Source: Terebella lapidaria
Lineage: Eukaryota; Annelida; Polychaeta; Terebellida; Terebellidae
Direction: 5' to 3'
Assembly: GCA_949152475.1 (NCBI GenBank)
Contig: OX424570.1
Span: forward strand, 2,592,181 to 2,656,180
Length of the DNA: 64,000 bases
Position numbers and translations under genes: made by a program. Positions 22,801-37,084 of this stretch are shown here, piece by piece; within the stretch, counting starts at the first letter, position 1, and each line of letters starts with the position of its first letter. The notes below the pieces were generated by a model that saw nothing but the letters and a program-made list of their open reading frames with translations, searched no databases and had not been told where the DNA came from.

Positions 22801-25800
22801 GCAGGCTGTGAATGATGTCTGGATTTCTGCTGTAAGGCAAGATGTCTTGTCTTGGCTGGTATACCCATCTTGGGACGAGAAGTGTTGAACGGTGAGACTT
22901 TGCGACTGGTGTCACTTGTACTGGACCTGGATGTCACAGGCAGGTTCCTATCCGGAGTCGACCGATCCACATCCATGAACGCGCACTCTCCCTGCTCCTG
23001 TGACGTGCAGGGGACTGAGTACCTCCGCTCGCGATTTGGAGCCTTTGTGTTCTGACCAAGACGAGGCCTGCCTTCGAAAACTGACTTCATGTCAGAGACT
23101 ATCCCACTCAGCTTGCTCTCCTGACTGGATGTGGACTTGCTATCGATGAGTCCCCGTTTTGCTAAGCTAGCCTTCATGTCCTCACAGATCCCTTCGCGGG
23201 TCCAGACCTTCTCCCGACTCCCCATGTCATCGGTACCAGGCGAGAATGTACCGACCTTGCCGACTTTTGGAGCATGATTTCCACCATGGCCGGGAGAGCT
23301 GACCCCTTGACTTGTGTTGATGCTTGACGATGCGGCTGAGTTGCTCATGTAACCGTCATCGCGAGAGGTCGGCTTGTCGCCCGGGACAATCTCACTGCTA
23401 GATGATGACGATGAAAAGCTGTGTTGCATTGCGGAGTCTGGGCTGCTAGTTACATTGTGTCGAGGGCTGACTCCTGTGTTATCTCTGCGCAAAGCATTCT
23501 GGTATATAGCGTTCTTCTCTGGTGTGGAGGCAGATGTCGAAGACTTTGGTTTTGATGGGTGAGGTGTTGACTTGGAATGTTGTGTGAGTTTACTGGATGA
23601 CGTAGCACCACTGCTCTCGCTGTCGTTGTCAGGCACAGTTTTATCCGAGCCTGTCCCAACTCCCGAGTCCTGACTTTTAGGCTTGGACAGCTTTCCGGGG
23701 GATTTTAGCATGACATAGTCTCCGTAATCCCGTCTGGAAACACCTAGATTGTCCGCTAAATTGTCCTCAGCCCGGCTCGTGTCCCTGTCACGAGACTGGT
23801 CGAGGACCATCTTCTGGATTTGTTGCATGAACGCAGCACTTTCAGCACTTGTCGGAAGTCTGTGACCTTGGGAATTTGAGTAATGTTGACCTTGTCTTTG
23901 ACGTTTATTTTCGTCACCTTCTGGGAATCGAATGGAAGGAGTCTTGGGATCGCTGTCACTATCGCTACTGTACTCAAGGCAGCCTCCAAGGGGTGCGGAG
24001 GTCATCTTCTCTTGGTTTTTGCCCCGACTGGATGAGTTTGGTAGAGGAGGCTTTCCAGCGAGTGACGAGGCATCTTCACCGGGTTTATGGTGTTCTGGGC
24101 AGGTTGATAAATGCATGGCGTGGCTTGCAGGCGTTTGAGAGAAGTTACATGGACACATAGCTTTCTGCGGGGAGTCGTCAAGAACAGCTTTCCCAGCTTG
24201 GATCAGATCCTTGAAGTTTGGAGCTCCAAGTGAAGAGTCAAGGTCACCAGATCGCTCAAGGTCGTCGTTCTCCTCGAGCTGGAACTCCTTCAGACTAAAG
24301 TCATCGCTCGGAGTCCCGTGCTCGAGGGCACCCCGATCCAAAAGGTCGTTGAGCGAAACAGTGGAAGCTCCGCTGAAATCGTTGGAGATCGGACGTGGAC
24401 TGCTGAAACCGTCACTGTCTGAGTCATCAAAAACATTCGACGGTAAACTTCTGACGTCGCCGGCATTGACTGAAGATTCTTTGTTGTGACCAGCAAGCGC
24501 TCCGTCCCTGTTGATGTGGTCCTCCAGTAACTTTTCCATGCTTCCTTTAGTGTACCCTTGAATTTTGTCCGTTAACTCGTTCAAGGCCTTCAGAATGTCA
24601 CTTCGTTTGTTGGCGATCATAGGGTCAGAGACGTCACTGAGGCCCTGTTGTTGACCTGTTGGATCGTCTCTGCTAGGAAGTACAAATCCACTGTGGGGAT
24701 CCTCGAGCATGATATGTCGGGCTTTCGGACTCACAACATCTGCAGGAAACTCAGTAATCAGCTTCACGAACGGAAGCTTGTTTGGTTGGGACCTCGTTGC
24801 CTCAACCTTGCCAGAACTATTCACCGCTTTGCCGTCCCCTGTTGTACCACTTTCAAGTCCTGACGTGCTCGCTTCGTTTGCTTTTGTCCCATAAGCAGCC
24901 ACTCCCACATCACCCTCCTGCGAAGTCCTCCTGCCCTCTGCGTGGTTCTGTTCCGATCGCTCGCTGGAGGAAGAGGAGGTGACGCCCTGGCGTCCGTTCT
25001 GGCTGAGGTCCGTCCCGTCCGAGCTCTGCCCGGCGTGTAGCATCGTCAGGGGGGACGCTATGCTGCTTATTGGGGATTCCCCAGCCCGAAAAACCTGGTC
25101 CTTCAGCCACGGTGGGGGAGAACTGAGCTGTGCCTTGCCAAGACTGTCCTCCAGGTGTAACTAACATCAAAATAATAATTTTTTTCAATATAAAACAAGT
25201 GATTATCATTTCACATCTTTTCATCAAGTGAGAATTCAATACGAAGATTATGGCCCTAATCATCATCATTTAATAAAGGTTTCATTCTTAAATAATATGA
25301 ATTCATTCACAAATCTGATAATGCCCAATATAGACTCTAAACTATGCTAGATTTGATCTCACCTGTTCATTGTAATCGCTACACAAACTCTGCAGCGATT
25401 CAACGCTGATCTCTGAGTAAGATCCGTTAAAGTCGTTACTTTCAGCCGTCGGCACCACGCCTCGTCCAAGATGGCCGCCCATGTACGTCACCTAAATATA
25501 GTTCATAGAGTTAAATATTTGGGTACAATTGTCAACAAAGTTGTAGGCATATAACTGTACATATGAAAACAGAAAGCCATACCACCCAAAGTTTTACGTG
25601 ATTTACAAATATTTCACTGTTACATTTTTTATTTCAAAATACTCGTAAAGAAATACATGTAGTCTTATAAAGCCTGCATAATTACAAGCAGAGTTCAAGG
25701 GAAGTGTTCATTGGTTTTCTTTATTCACTGACCTGTGTATGGGCTGTTGGGTTGCCGTTAGCAACTGTTGTTGTGCCACTTGTGCTGGTTGCCATGGTAA

Positions 25801-28800
25801 CTGTTGTACCCAGAGTGGGGTTTGAAAACTTCTTTGTTGCTAAGGACTGTAAATGTATTGCATGAGCAATGAGTAAACTCTATAAATTTTACAATCCAAT
25901 TTATGATAGCATTCAGTGATTTGTCATAATAATGTTTTCTTGAAAAATATTTTTGTACCAAGATCCTTTTTGATCAATTGGAGTGATTTTGACCTGTTTA
26001 TGTCAATATGACTTTGTCCTGTAAACATGTATTTCCATGAATTTTACCTGTATTTCTGTGGTTTTTACCTGTATGACAGATGTTGGAGCTATCTTCATTT
26101 TCTGTTGGAACATCAGATTCAGTTGCTGGTTCTGCATCTCGAGATCTGCGACTCGCTTCTGAAGCTTGGCGCATTCCTCTCGAAGTGTCTGAAACAACAG
26201 GGCAAATATGGGCGTGGTAAACATGTTATGGAAACACCCCTACAGTTTGCAAACATAATAATTTACTAATGATACAATACATGTGGAAATTTTTTCAAAC
26301 TGTGATTTTTTTCAACCGTATTCAAAATTTACAACATACAGTTGACTGTTCACTGCATTAGGCGCATTGCAAAAGCCAAGGTGCTTGTTTATTATGTTAC
26401 GACATGTCTGAAATTCGCACATTGGATTTGCGACTGCATTGTCTCCGCAGCAGAACTCCCAGTACATTGTATGTGTTTCATTCACCGTTCCGTTCAAATA
26501 CAAGGCACCCTACCTTCTGTGACATGAGAGCCTGCACGACTTGGTTTGCAATCTCGTCCAAACATTTCTCATATTGCTGTCGCTGGTTTTCGTTCTCGAG
26601 GACGAGCGAAGATTTCTCGGCCTCTAGCATCTTCAGGCGCTCGAGAAGGACTTTCATCTTATCCACTTCACTCTCAACTTGGGACAGGTTTGTCTGCGGA
26701 TATCAGATATGATATCACATCGTGTGGATATGAGATAATGCGGATATCAAATATAATTGAGAGATTACATGTATGAAACTATCCCTTTTCTTCAATTTAA
26801 ATGTGATAAATTTCCTTCCCTTCTATCAAGGTGAATAAATAACATAGCACCAAGGGTGCTGTAGCTTACCGGCAATCATGTGAATTGCGTGGAATACTGA
26901 ATACATATAAATTGTTATACTGATGTTAAAATCTATATGTTGAAACATGTCGTAAATGTTGATAGAAACACATTTTCTGTATGGACTTTATTACGAAATC
27001 AAGTTACATCTTGAAAGATTTTTTTCGTTAATGACAAATTTTCACAGACAGTCGATTCAAAGGCAACAAAACTTATATACATCACAAAGGTACATAAGGA
27101 TAATCTTATACATGATTTTGAGGAAAACTGTCTGAATGAATTTCGAGAAAATGACCACCAAAGGCAAAATTCATAGTTTTTTCGACAAAAAAGGTCGTTT
27201 TGACCTTTCAGTCCAAAACAATTTTCAATGCTGGAAATGGCTCAAAACGAATAGTGACTCGATTTGGGACAAAAAAAAATTTATGTATAGGATAATGCAC
27301 AAGGACGAGGGTCTCTCACTAATAGTGACCGAGTGCCCGAAGGGCACGAGGCCACTATTGGTGAGAGACCCGCGTCCGCGTGCATTATCTGACTTAGTGC
27401 AGGGGTTCCTATTTGCAGAAATAGTAACCTGCTGGTAACTCTGTTAAATAGTAACCTGTCAACAACAAAGGAAACGGTCCCAACCATGCACTAAACACAT
27501 CAAAAAAGTACATAAGGAGAATCTTATACATGATTTTGAGGAAAACTCTCTGAATAGTTTTCGAGAAAATGACCACCAAAGGCAAAATTCATTGTTTTTT
27601 CGACAAAAAAGGTCGTTTTGACCTTTCAAGGTCATTGAAGGTCAAATTCAAGGTCACCACTCAAACCGCAATATATGATTTCCCATTTGAATGTGCCAAT
27701 ACTCATGATACTTAGGCTCTATCTTGAAGTGTTCTATGAGATTACTCTGCATAGCTCCCATTATGAAAGAAAAATTGGGTGAAATTTTCTGTCCCAAAAA
27801 ATTTTCAATGGTCCAAAAAAAAATTTTTTGCTGGAAATGGCTCAAAACGAATAGTGACTTGATTTGGGACAAAAAATTTTTTTTTCGCCGAACCGTCAAA
27901 AAATCAAAATGGCCGCCACACGCAGACCGGCGATTCAAGGGCAACGAAACTTATACATGTCATAGAGGTACATGAGATGAACGTTTTGAAACAAAAATCT
28001 CAAAACTGATCAGACAGTTTTTGAGAAAATGGCCACCAAAGTCCAAAATTGGCAATTTTTCGTCGAAAAGGGCCGTTAAATCGGCAAAAACGATTCAATC
28101 AAAAAAATTTATGGGGAAATTCATCATGCCAAAAAAAAGTTACAGACCCGGACGGACACCGGACGACGGACGCCGGACGACAGACGACGGACGGATGACG
28201 GACGAAAAACCACGATAATAGCTTATCGGCCCAAAGGGCCGGTAAACTAAAAATGTATTCCAAACAGTTTTCATGTATATTGTAAACTTAGTCATGTGAA
28301 TATGAGTATTCGCTGAAAATTCTTACCATCATTTTATGTGAAATGTCCTTATTGCACAAGTGGCAGTTGGCACACTGAAAATATCACAATTACTTTGAAA
28401 ACGTAGACCTCAAAATCTACAATAAATGGATGCATTATGATGAGCAAATAAGGTCAAAAGTGTGTGCATTATGATATTTAGTCATAACGTGCACATTTGC
28501 TAACCAGGTTGAAAATTTTAACAGGGAAACATGCATAAAATTGTACCATTTTTTCAGATTACGCTACTGCAGAAACATTTAACTTGACAAGAACAGAGAA
28601 ATATGTAATATCGTGAAAAACATAACCCAACACTGACCTGACTTTCCATGCTCCGGATCTCAGCCAGAAGGATTTTATTCTCGTGCTCCAGGTTACTGAC
28701 ATGGGTCCTGAACTTCTGCATGTTGTTCTGCCGGCGAGAAAAATCAACAAATGCTAAAACAAACACTACACAAACCTCACAAGCATCCACTTGAGTGAAA

Positions 28801-31800
28801 ATTAGCAATTTGCTCGCAACTGGATTGACACCAAAACTAACAACAACAAATAGGGAACCTGCTCTGGATAAACAGTTATCACTTAGGAAAATCTTTGATG
28901 TTTGATCCAAAACACACACGAGGTTGAGCTAAATCACGGGTTGTATCTCATCAAAGTTTTACTTGTTTCTTTTGTTTTACAGTTTTAGACACTGCTTTTA
29001 TTCCTGTTTTTCATTCACAAGACATGATACTATTTTTATGCCTTTGTGACTGTGTTTTTAGGTAATTTTTTTCTCTACTTTTATTCTTGTTTACTGGGGA
29101 TAACAATATTTTTTGCCCATTAGCTGACTTTCGTCTATCCCCCATCGATAGTCAGATTACATCTAAAACACGCTTGTTTCTGCCTTTGCTTGGTCCAATG
29201 TTTAACCAATACACATCTACACAAAGCAATTCTTGGAAAATTTGATGAACATAAAGAGACTTTGATAATGTCCAGGGACCTGACAGTTTTACACCAATAT
29301 AGAGCAGTATATTATGATTATTAACCTGATTGTATTCTTATTATCATCAATTATTGCTCATTATTTATTTTTTAGTCATTGAAATGGAAACGCAAATAAT
29401 GTCATGGCATTGTATTCATTTCCTGATGGAGACCAGCATTGAGAGTGAAAATTTTACTAGCACAGAAATTAGCAATTCTACTTCACATCCATACATCAGA
29501 TGATCTTGATAACAGTGCCTTTATTAAACCATTTAATACAATATAATATTGGAGTATTGCAGTAGGCCTATAATTGAGCTATTGTAAGTGATATTACATG
29601 ACATTGTATCGTGATATTGTATCTTGCAAGTGATATCGTTCCCTCGTAACTAATATCATAGTGTAAGTGATATTGTAGCATGTGTAATATCATACCCCAT
29701 AAGTGATATTGTACCTGGTACATGTATGTGAGGATATTGTTCCTCATATGTGATATCGTACCCCGGAAGTGATATCGTCTCCTCGTAACTGATATCATAC
29801 CTCATAATTGATATCCTATCTCGAAAGTAATATTGTACATCATAAGTGATATCATACCACATCAGTGATATTGTACCATGTAAGTGATATCATACTCCAT
29901 AAGTGATACCGTACCTCGTAAGTGATGGCAAGACTGGTTTTCTCTTGTCTCAAGGAGTTGAGTTTTCCCTTGAACTGGTTCACCGACTGCGCCATCTCAT
30001 CCATCCTGGATCAAAGTAATCAGTTCTCTATACAACACAGATACTAAACTCGCTGAGACTGCATTGATTTTGGGCTGAAATAAATTCAATGTATATATAA
30101 CTATGTAGTAAAAATCTCGAGACACATATATGGAAATTATTATTTTGAACATTTGGAAGAAACACTTGTTGTTAATTATTATTTTTAATTAACATCACAT
30201 CAGGTCCTTTATCGGGTTGTCATCTTGATCACAAACTGTTTTTGACCATGTTTTTGCTTGAAGATTACTCGTTATATAAACTTGACATACATATTTTTAT
30301 ACATTTTTATTTTATATATTTTATATATTTTCATCTTCCCCATCCCTTACTTCTGACACTCTTCCTGTAACGATTTGAGTCGAGATTTCTCCGAGTCGTT
30401 TTCATGGACGGCCTCTCTCAGGCGCTGCTCCGCGGCTACTCGTAACATCCTCTCGCGCTCTAGCTCTCGCACCAATGTCTCACGCTGTAATAGATAACAG
30501 GATATCACAGTCAAATACACAGAAATCTCCTGTCACAAGAAATACATCAGTCTTACGTGTTTCTGCTGTCACCTAGTAAGGAATAAAACAGTATAGGTAT
30601 GTGTAATGACCACTTTGCAGTTTTGTTTTCATTTCCTCATCCTGTAAGAAAAAACAAAGAACACTTGATCAATATTCACTCACGTGCACGATTAGCTTGT
30701 TATCTTTAAAATGATTAGTGACGCAAAATATTGTAGTCGTCATACTAAACCCTGGAAAATGGAAATTAATCCAATTATTTGCTAACATGTTGACAGTTTT
30801 GAAGAGGATCCTGAATGCATGAAATATTTTCAAACAATGACAAAACTGAGACCACAAGAACTGCTTTTAGAAATGCCTCTCATTATCTTTTCCAAGATAC
30901 CATATCTCATCTAAATAAATATAACCAAAAGTGAACAAAAAATTCAATCTTCAAAATATTACACAAACTGATTGGATACAATATAATTGATGACTGGAAT
31001 GATCTCATTCCATTCACGCAGATCTCTCCAGGGATTACATATTGATTGCTCTTGCACATTTCTTTTGTGGTAAATGCTAAAACACGTAAAATGTGGTGAA
31101 AAAAAATCTTTCTTTCACTTGTCAGTTGCAAGGCTCCAAATTTCAGGTAGATTTATGAAATGTTCCACTCTTTGACTAATTAAATCCATTAGCTATCAAC
31201 TTGAAAATGTATACTCCAAAGAATCAGCATAGAACAGTTTGGAGTCTGTGCTTACTTTTTAAGACATTACCTGAGAAACTGTATCAGTTCATTATAAAAA
31301 GTATGCCAAACCCTGAGATAAAATTCCACAAAATTTTCCAGCCAGCATTCATGTCTCACTAATTTTCTTGTGTTCTGTTCTTTTCCTTCCTATTCAGCTT
31401 TCTGTAATTAACACTTGCCTGCAAACAGCCACTTAGAACATGTAGAAGTTCAAATGATCACAAATTGATATAATCCTTCGTAAACTTTGAAAATTTCTTG
31501 CATTCTATCAGTCGTATCTACTTGATTTCGAAAAATAACAGAAAGGTCTACTGGTATCATTCCTTCGTATGTCCACAGCATTAGTTTCACAAACTGGCAT
31601 CTTGAATCACTTTCTCCACTGGATGAAGCACGATTCCTTCTTTACAAATGTGCATCTGTGAAATAAAGAGATACACCTGTACAGATATCCAATACGGAGC
31701 GCGCGATGAATCACCCAGCTCACGGCGGTCCGTCCGTCCGTCCAGCGATGAATCTGGGATGTGCCCTCGCTTCGTGTTTCTAGCTGCAAGCAAAGTCTGC

Positions 31801-34800
31801 CGCACGATGAAATGTGGTCAGCAAGCTATCCACGTTATTCAAATCACATCACTATTGCTACAGCGAAGACCTAGAAAAGCAATTTCCTCTCTTGGTCATG
31901 CCTTGTGTTTATACCTGCACAGCAAATTTTTCCCCCGTGTGTTTAGGATATAAACTATAAATCTCCAGCAAAATTGCTCACATGCTCAGGTGCGTTGCAG
32001 TGTTTATACATAAGCATGATAAAGACCACATAGATCTCATGAAATGTCAAAAAGATTCAGAAACGACCTGATATATCTGCGTCTCTGGATATATTCAATG
32101 TTTTATGTATAAGTTATATGTATCGGTGGAGATATATCTGAGTTACACACGGATATCACACATGGAACATGTGAATACAATTTAGAAAGATTGACGTTCT
32201 GATATTTATTTACAAACTGAAACCACCTTCATCCCGGGAAAAGTATAAAAATTTTATGCGAGAAAAACACAACACATCGAGGCAAAAATAAATATCTGAC
32301 TTTATGGGGGACTTACCTGGATAAAATATTCATAAAGTTCCGATTTATATTGCAATCTATTCCGTCTAGATTTTCATCGATATTTGTTTTATCATTCAAT
32401 TATTTATTGGTACTTTTCGTCAAATTTCCTTCCCGAAGTCATACGTTCTCTGACATTTACGACCATTTTTCAGCTGCCGTCTCAGGGAAAATCCTAGTAC
32501 AGTATTAATGTCTGGTCCCGGAGCCACCTATAAGTAACTTCACCAGGCCGCTACAATGGTATACCTGAGCGTCTAGTATCATGGCCAAGCTTGTAACCTA
32601 TTAGATAAATTTGTGCCATAAACTTATGGTCTTCATTATCAATACATCATATAGCCCCCCCCCCCCCCCTCCCCCACCTGTCCAATATTAGTCACGGTAA
32701 CTCAGTCCTCACAGCACAGGTGGAAATCAGATTTTTACAGAAAAACTTGTATAAACAGAGTCAGGAAATCATCTACAATATTGTTCCTGGGTAGACCTTC
32801 ATGCCTGGTTACCAAGTGGGAGGGGGGGGGGGGTGGGATGGATGCCGAAGGGTCCAGCAACGGCAGATTTTTATTTTCCTTCCATAACGTGAACATGATT
32901 TAGCCAGGTAACTTTTTATCTGATTTTTTCATGGTTATTTTCTCTTGCTTCTAAAAACTAAGCAAAGGTTGGTTCAATGTGCACAAAAAAGCATGCAAGA
33001 AAACAGATGGAAAAATTGGGCGGTGAAAATTGAAACCTCAAATGATTCTGTGGTTTCAGGCGCAAAGATAAACTTCAGTCTTTTCCATGTGTTTCGAGAG
33101 CAAAATTATGACTCCGTTTTTTCCATCTTTCTTGGACCTAAATGTCAGGCAAACAATTAAATAACAATTTGGCCGACAAATGTATCTTGTCTACAAATGA
33201 AATAAGCCCAATGTAAACACAATAGCACATTGAATGTGTATTAATTAACAGCAGACAAAAAATTGTCTGCTGTTTTATACATGTACATATGATTTTTGAT
33301 AATTAACATGATTATTGCAAAACTGGAAAAGCAATTTAATTACAAAGATAAAACAATACATTTTGCATATATAGTAACTTTTCAGTTTGGAGAACTTTCA
33401 TGAGGAAATGGAAATTTCTTTGGAAAGTATGTACATAAAAAAAATGCTCCAATTCATAATTTTGTGTTAATATACAAGTGTATATAAAACCAAAATCAAA
33501 TTTTTGTATAATTTTGGTCATTCTGAATGTGATTTTGTACCCCTGAATACCTCAATATTTATATTGTACTGTGCATTATTGTCAAATTTGATAAAACTTC
33601 ATCGAAACACTCTATCATCTGAGTCACCCTAGCTTATCACCTCCTACCCCTCCCCATGTACCCCCCCCCCCCCCACCCCCCCAAAAACGCCCTTACCTCC
33701 TTCCTACAGCTGTTGCTCCGCTTCAGAAATTTCCAAACTTTAGACATGTTCAGTAATCTCGAAACAGTTCATTCACTGAAGCGCCCGCTCCGCGCCGATC
33801 GTTCAATCCGACTCGCACTTGACGTTGCACCTCTACACTTGCGCGCAGACATTCAACAATCGGTCGCGAGGTAAAGATAACAAAACCTTGCATAACGTCT
33901 TGTTGATTTGAGGTGAGCCCACGGAAAAAACATCCCCAGCTTTTCCCCTAAGTCTCGTGTAATCTCATGTTGCCGCGTTATCACGCGTCATTTTTCTCCC
34001 TTCTCTCTCATGCCTGAGCGGAGATAAAAACTTGGCGATTTCTGCTTCCGACTACACAGTTTGCATCACGTCTAGTGAGCAGGCAATCGCACTTTGTCCA
34101 CGTAAAGATCTGGGCATCGTCCAGGTTATACATTTACCTGGGCGGGTGCGAACGCAGCACACCTTCCCTGCAGATCACGAACAGTCCGACAACCTTACTT
34201 CTACCCTAACAACCCCACACCCCCTATTGCCCACTATTGCAATAGGTTACGTTTGGCCTGGGACGATACACTTCGACAAAAAATGACCGCCCAAGGGAAA
34301 TTTGTGCATAGTACATATTTTTTCCTGCCACTGAATATTACTCTCTTTTCTGTATTTTTTCGTTATTCTCCTGACAGTTTCTAGCTGTGTCTGCCCAGTA
34401 CCCATACCACCCCCCACCCCCTCCCCCAACCAGAAATCTTGTGTAGCCGCGAACACACAACACCTACACAACACGTATGTAACGGTGTGATGTTTTTCGA
34501 TACAGAAAGAGACCCACACAAACACGTAGTTATAAATATCATCGCCTCGTTTACCTTGCTACAGTCTCACATGCAGGCGTTCAGGTGGTACGGAGAGGAT
34601 CAAACGTAACTCCTTCATGAAGTTTGCATGAGGAAGTCTTCAAAAAAACATTCTTCTTTATGAAAATGTCAGCCGATATTTTGACAGATTACACCCTTCC
34701 CTTTCAGCTATATTCCTCCCTTCCCCACCTCACTATTTTCCCGTTCCTATCCCCTATCCGAAATCGCATACATGACGCCTATTTGAAGTTGGAATGATTT

Positions 34801-37053
34801 ATTTGATTTTCTTGGTTTTTGACTCGATCTTCTACCATTTTCCCCAACTTTTTTCTTCAGTTGTCCGGACGGCGGACACTTTCACAAGTTACCTACCAAC
34901 GTAATCTGCTGGGATCCCGCATTGGCCGACCACAAAACCCTATCCATCAGTAATCGGTGCACTATATTTTTCCAACCTGACATTTATTGCTGTTCCAACT
35001 GGGTCCGTCTTATTTCCGTTATCTATCACAAACCGTGCATCACATGCACCATTTGCTGCTTGAATAAATATTACATACTTTGACGTCATCCTGAATCAAT
35101 GCTGATGTTCCAAAGCAAAATACTGCACAATTTTTAATGGATTTCCCCGGAAATATATTTATAATGTTCCGTGAATGATGGAAACTTTGGAGTTGTTTGG
35201 AAACTAATTCACATCTATTATTGAAGCAGCAAGATTTATGGGACTTTATGCTGTGCTTTTAACAATATAAAAACCTGTAAAAGTAAATTTCAGTGCATCA
35301 AATTTTGTCGTATCATCAGTTGTCATGTTCCAGGTATTTATATCATGTACTATGTCCATATGTATACAACATATTCATTACCATGATACCGGAAAATCAT
35401 ACCGGAAAAAATACAATTAGCTAGAACATCAAACATGTTTTTTGTCTATATGTACCAAGGAACAAGTAGTTACGAACGTTACAATTAGCACCTTATGTGC
35501 AGATCGCTTCACAAATTACAAAAAGCTGTATAACTTATTTGGAGCCTTTCAATAGAAGCTGAAAGGTTAATCCAAGGTTGGCCATGTGTTCAACAGGAAA
35601 GTGCTTCGTTCTTCTTGGATGAAATCATGTCTTATTATTGGCGGCAATAACTCAATCGCCTGGCAGTGTGCCAATAAAGGCAAGATCCATTTATCTCCTG
35701 GAACCAGTGTGTTCTATACAAGAGCGTTAGCCAGTGTTTTCACTTGGGCTTGTACACGGGCAATCATAACAAAGGTCCGGATCAGTTTTTATCCAGGTTT
35801 TCAGCTTTATTTCTGCAGTGTGTTGTCTTGTGCTGCCACCTGGTGAATGTTAGTGACAACAAAGGCCAATAGACTGTTGATTTGCTTTTCCTGTGCATTA
35901 TGACGAACACATTATGATCAAGTTCATGACATAATGAGCTGGATATAATTCATATCAAATATAGACATCATGAAGCACACATACAATATAATATACATGA
36001 CATAAATATATTAAATTCTGCTTCAGTACATGTAAAATGATGTAATGAAACACTGAAAGTTACAAATGTAAATTTCTCTGTTAGTGCACTGCTCAATATA
36101 CATACATACAAACATGCTATATTTAAATGGTAACTTACTTAATGAAGAATACATGTATCACTAAAAGAATAAGAGTTTAAAATACAATTCTAATCAGTTT
36201 TTACATATATCTGTACACCTCCCGCACTCTATCCAGACTCACCAGTTGACGTTCACTTTTCTGCCGCGCCATCTCCTGCTGTAAGCGAGCAAGCGTCAGC
36301 TTGTCCCGGTGACTGCTGTGTTTTTCCGCCAGAAGCTGCTTGTTCAGTTCGTCAATCCTGCGCTCCAACCGCTCCTGGGACAGCTACCGAAATTACAAGA
36401 TCATTGTCATTAATGATTCGTGAATAAATATGTGTCTGTAGGTGGCATATCAACAAATAAGGTTCATGTACGATAACATTTGAGTCAATGGACCCTGATA
36501 AATCCTGATAATTATAGATTATTATTCGACAAAATGAAATCAGTTTCTAGGTTACTGACGAATCTATTTGTCATCAAAAACATGTACAAAAGCAAATCAT
36601 GTCAATCAGCGCAACACAATTGTACTCATCAATACCGTGAAGTTTGGGTCGACAATCGGTGCGCTCCTGAATGGCGGGTCGACCGTGTAAAGCTCCATCT
36701 TGTCGTGGCTGTGACTGCGACTTCTCTCCCGACTCGCGCTCTTGTGTCTATCCTTTTTCTTTTTCTTGCCGCGTCCGCGAGCCCGTGTACCCCCGCCCCC
36801 GCCACCGGCGTCTTTCTGTCCGGCCAGGAGCGACGAATGCGGGCCGGCGTCCACCACAGAAGTCCCCACACCACGCTGCCTCTGGCGCTCACGTTGGCGC
36901 TCAGCGCTCTGGTAGAGAAGCTCCATCCCGCGGGCGCGCTCAGCATCCCACGTCCGGTCTAACCCGAGCTGTGGGATCTGCTCCGTGCTGTGGGAGCGAG
37001 TCCGCTCTTGTTTCTTCGACGATCGGTGACGTCGGTGCTCCCTGCGATGCTGC

Positions 37054-37084
<31 letters not shown>

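Larger units (their letters stand above)
30485..36242 (-). other. large NCKAP5 intron containing an alternative first exon
   Basis: 5.8 kb. Apart from the alternative exon at 33697-33747 I see poly-C/poly-G tracts (about 32656-32671, 32820-32835, 33659-33682), a 28-bp hairpin (33247-33274) and a GC-rich patch at 31690-31800. The short ORFs have no family features. Confidence 0.5.

Noticed and set aside
31690..31800. GC-rich exon-like patch on minus with TTGCAG and CAG|GTGTAT
   Set aside because: Its length (about 3n+2) would break the phase between exons 36243 and 30484, and it has no ATG in a useful frame. It could be an untranslated or poison exon, but nothing supports that.
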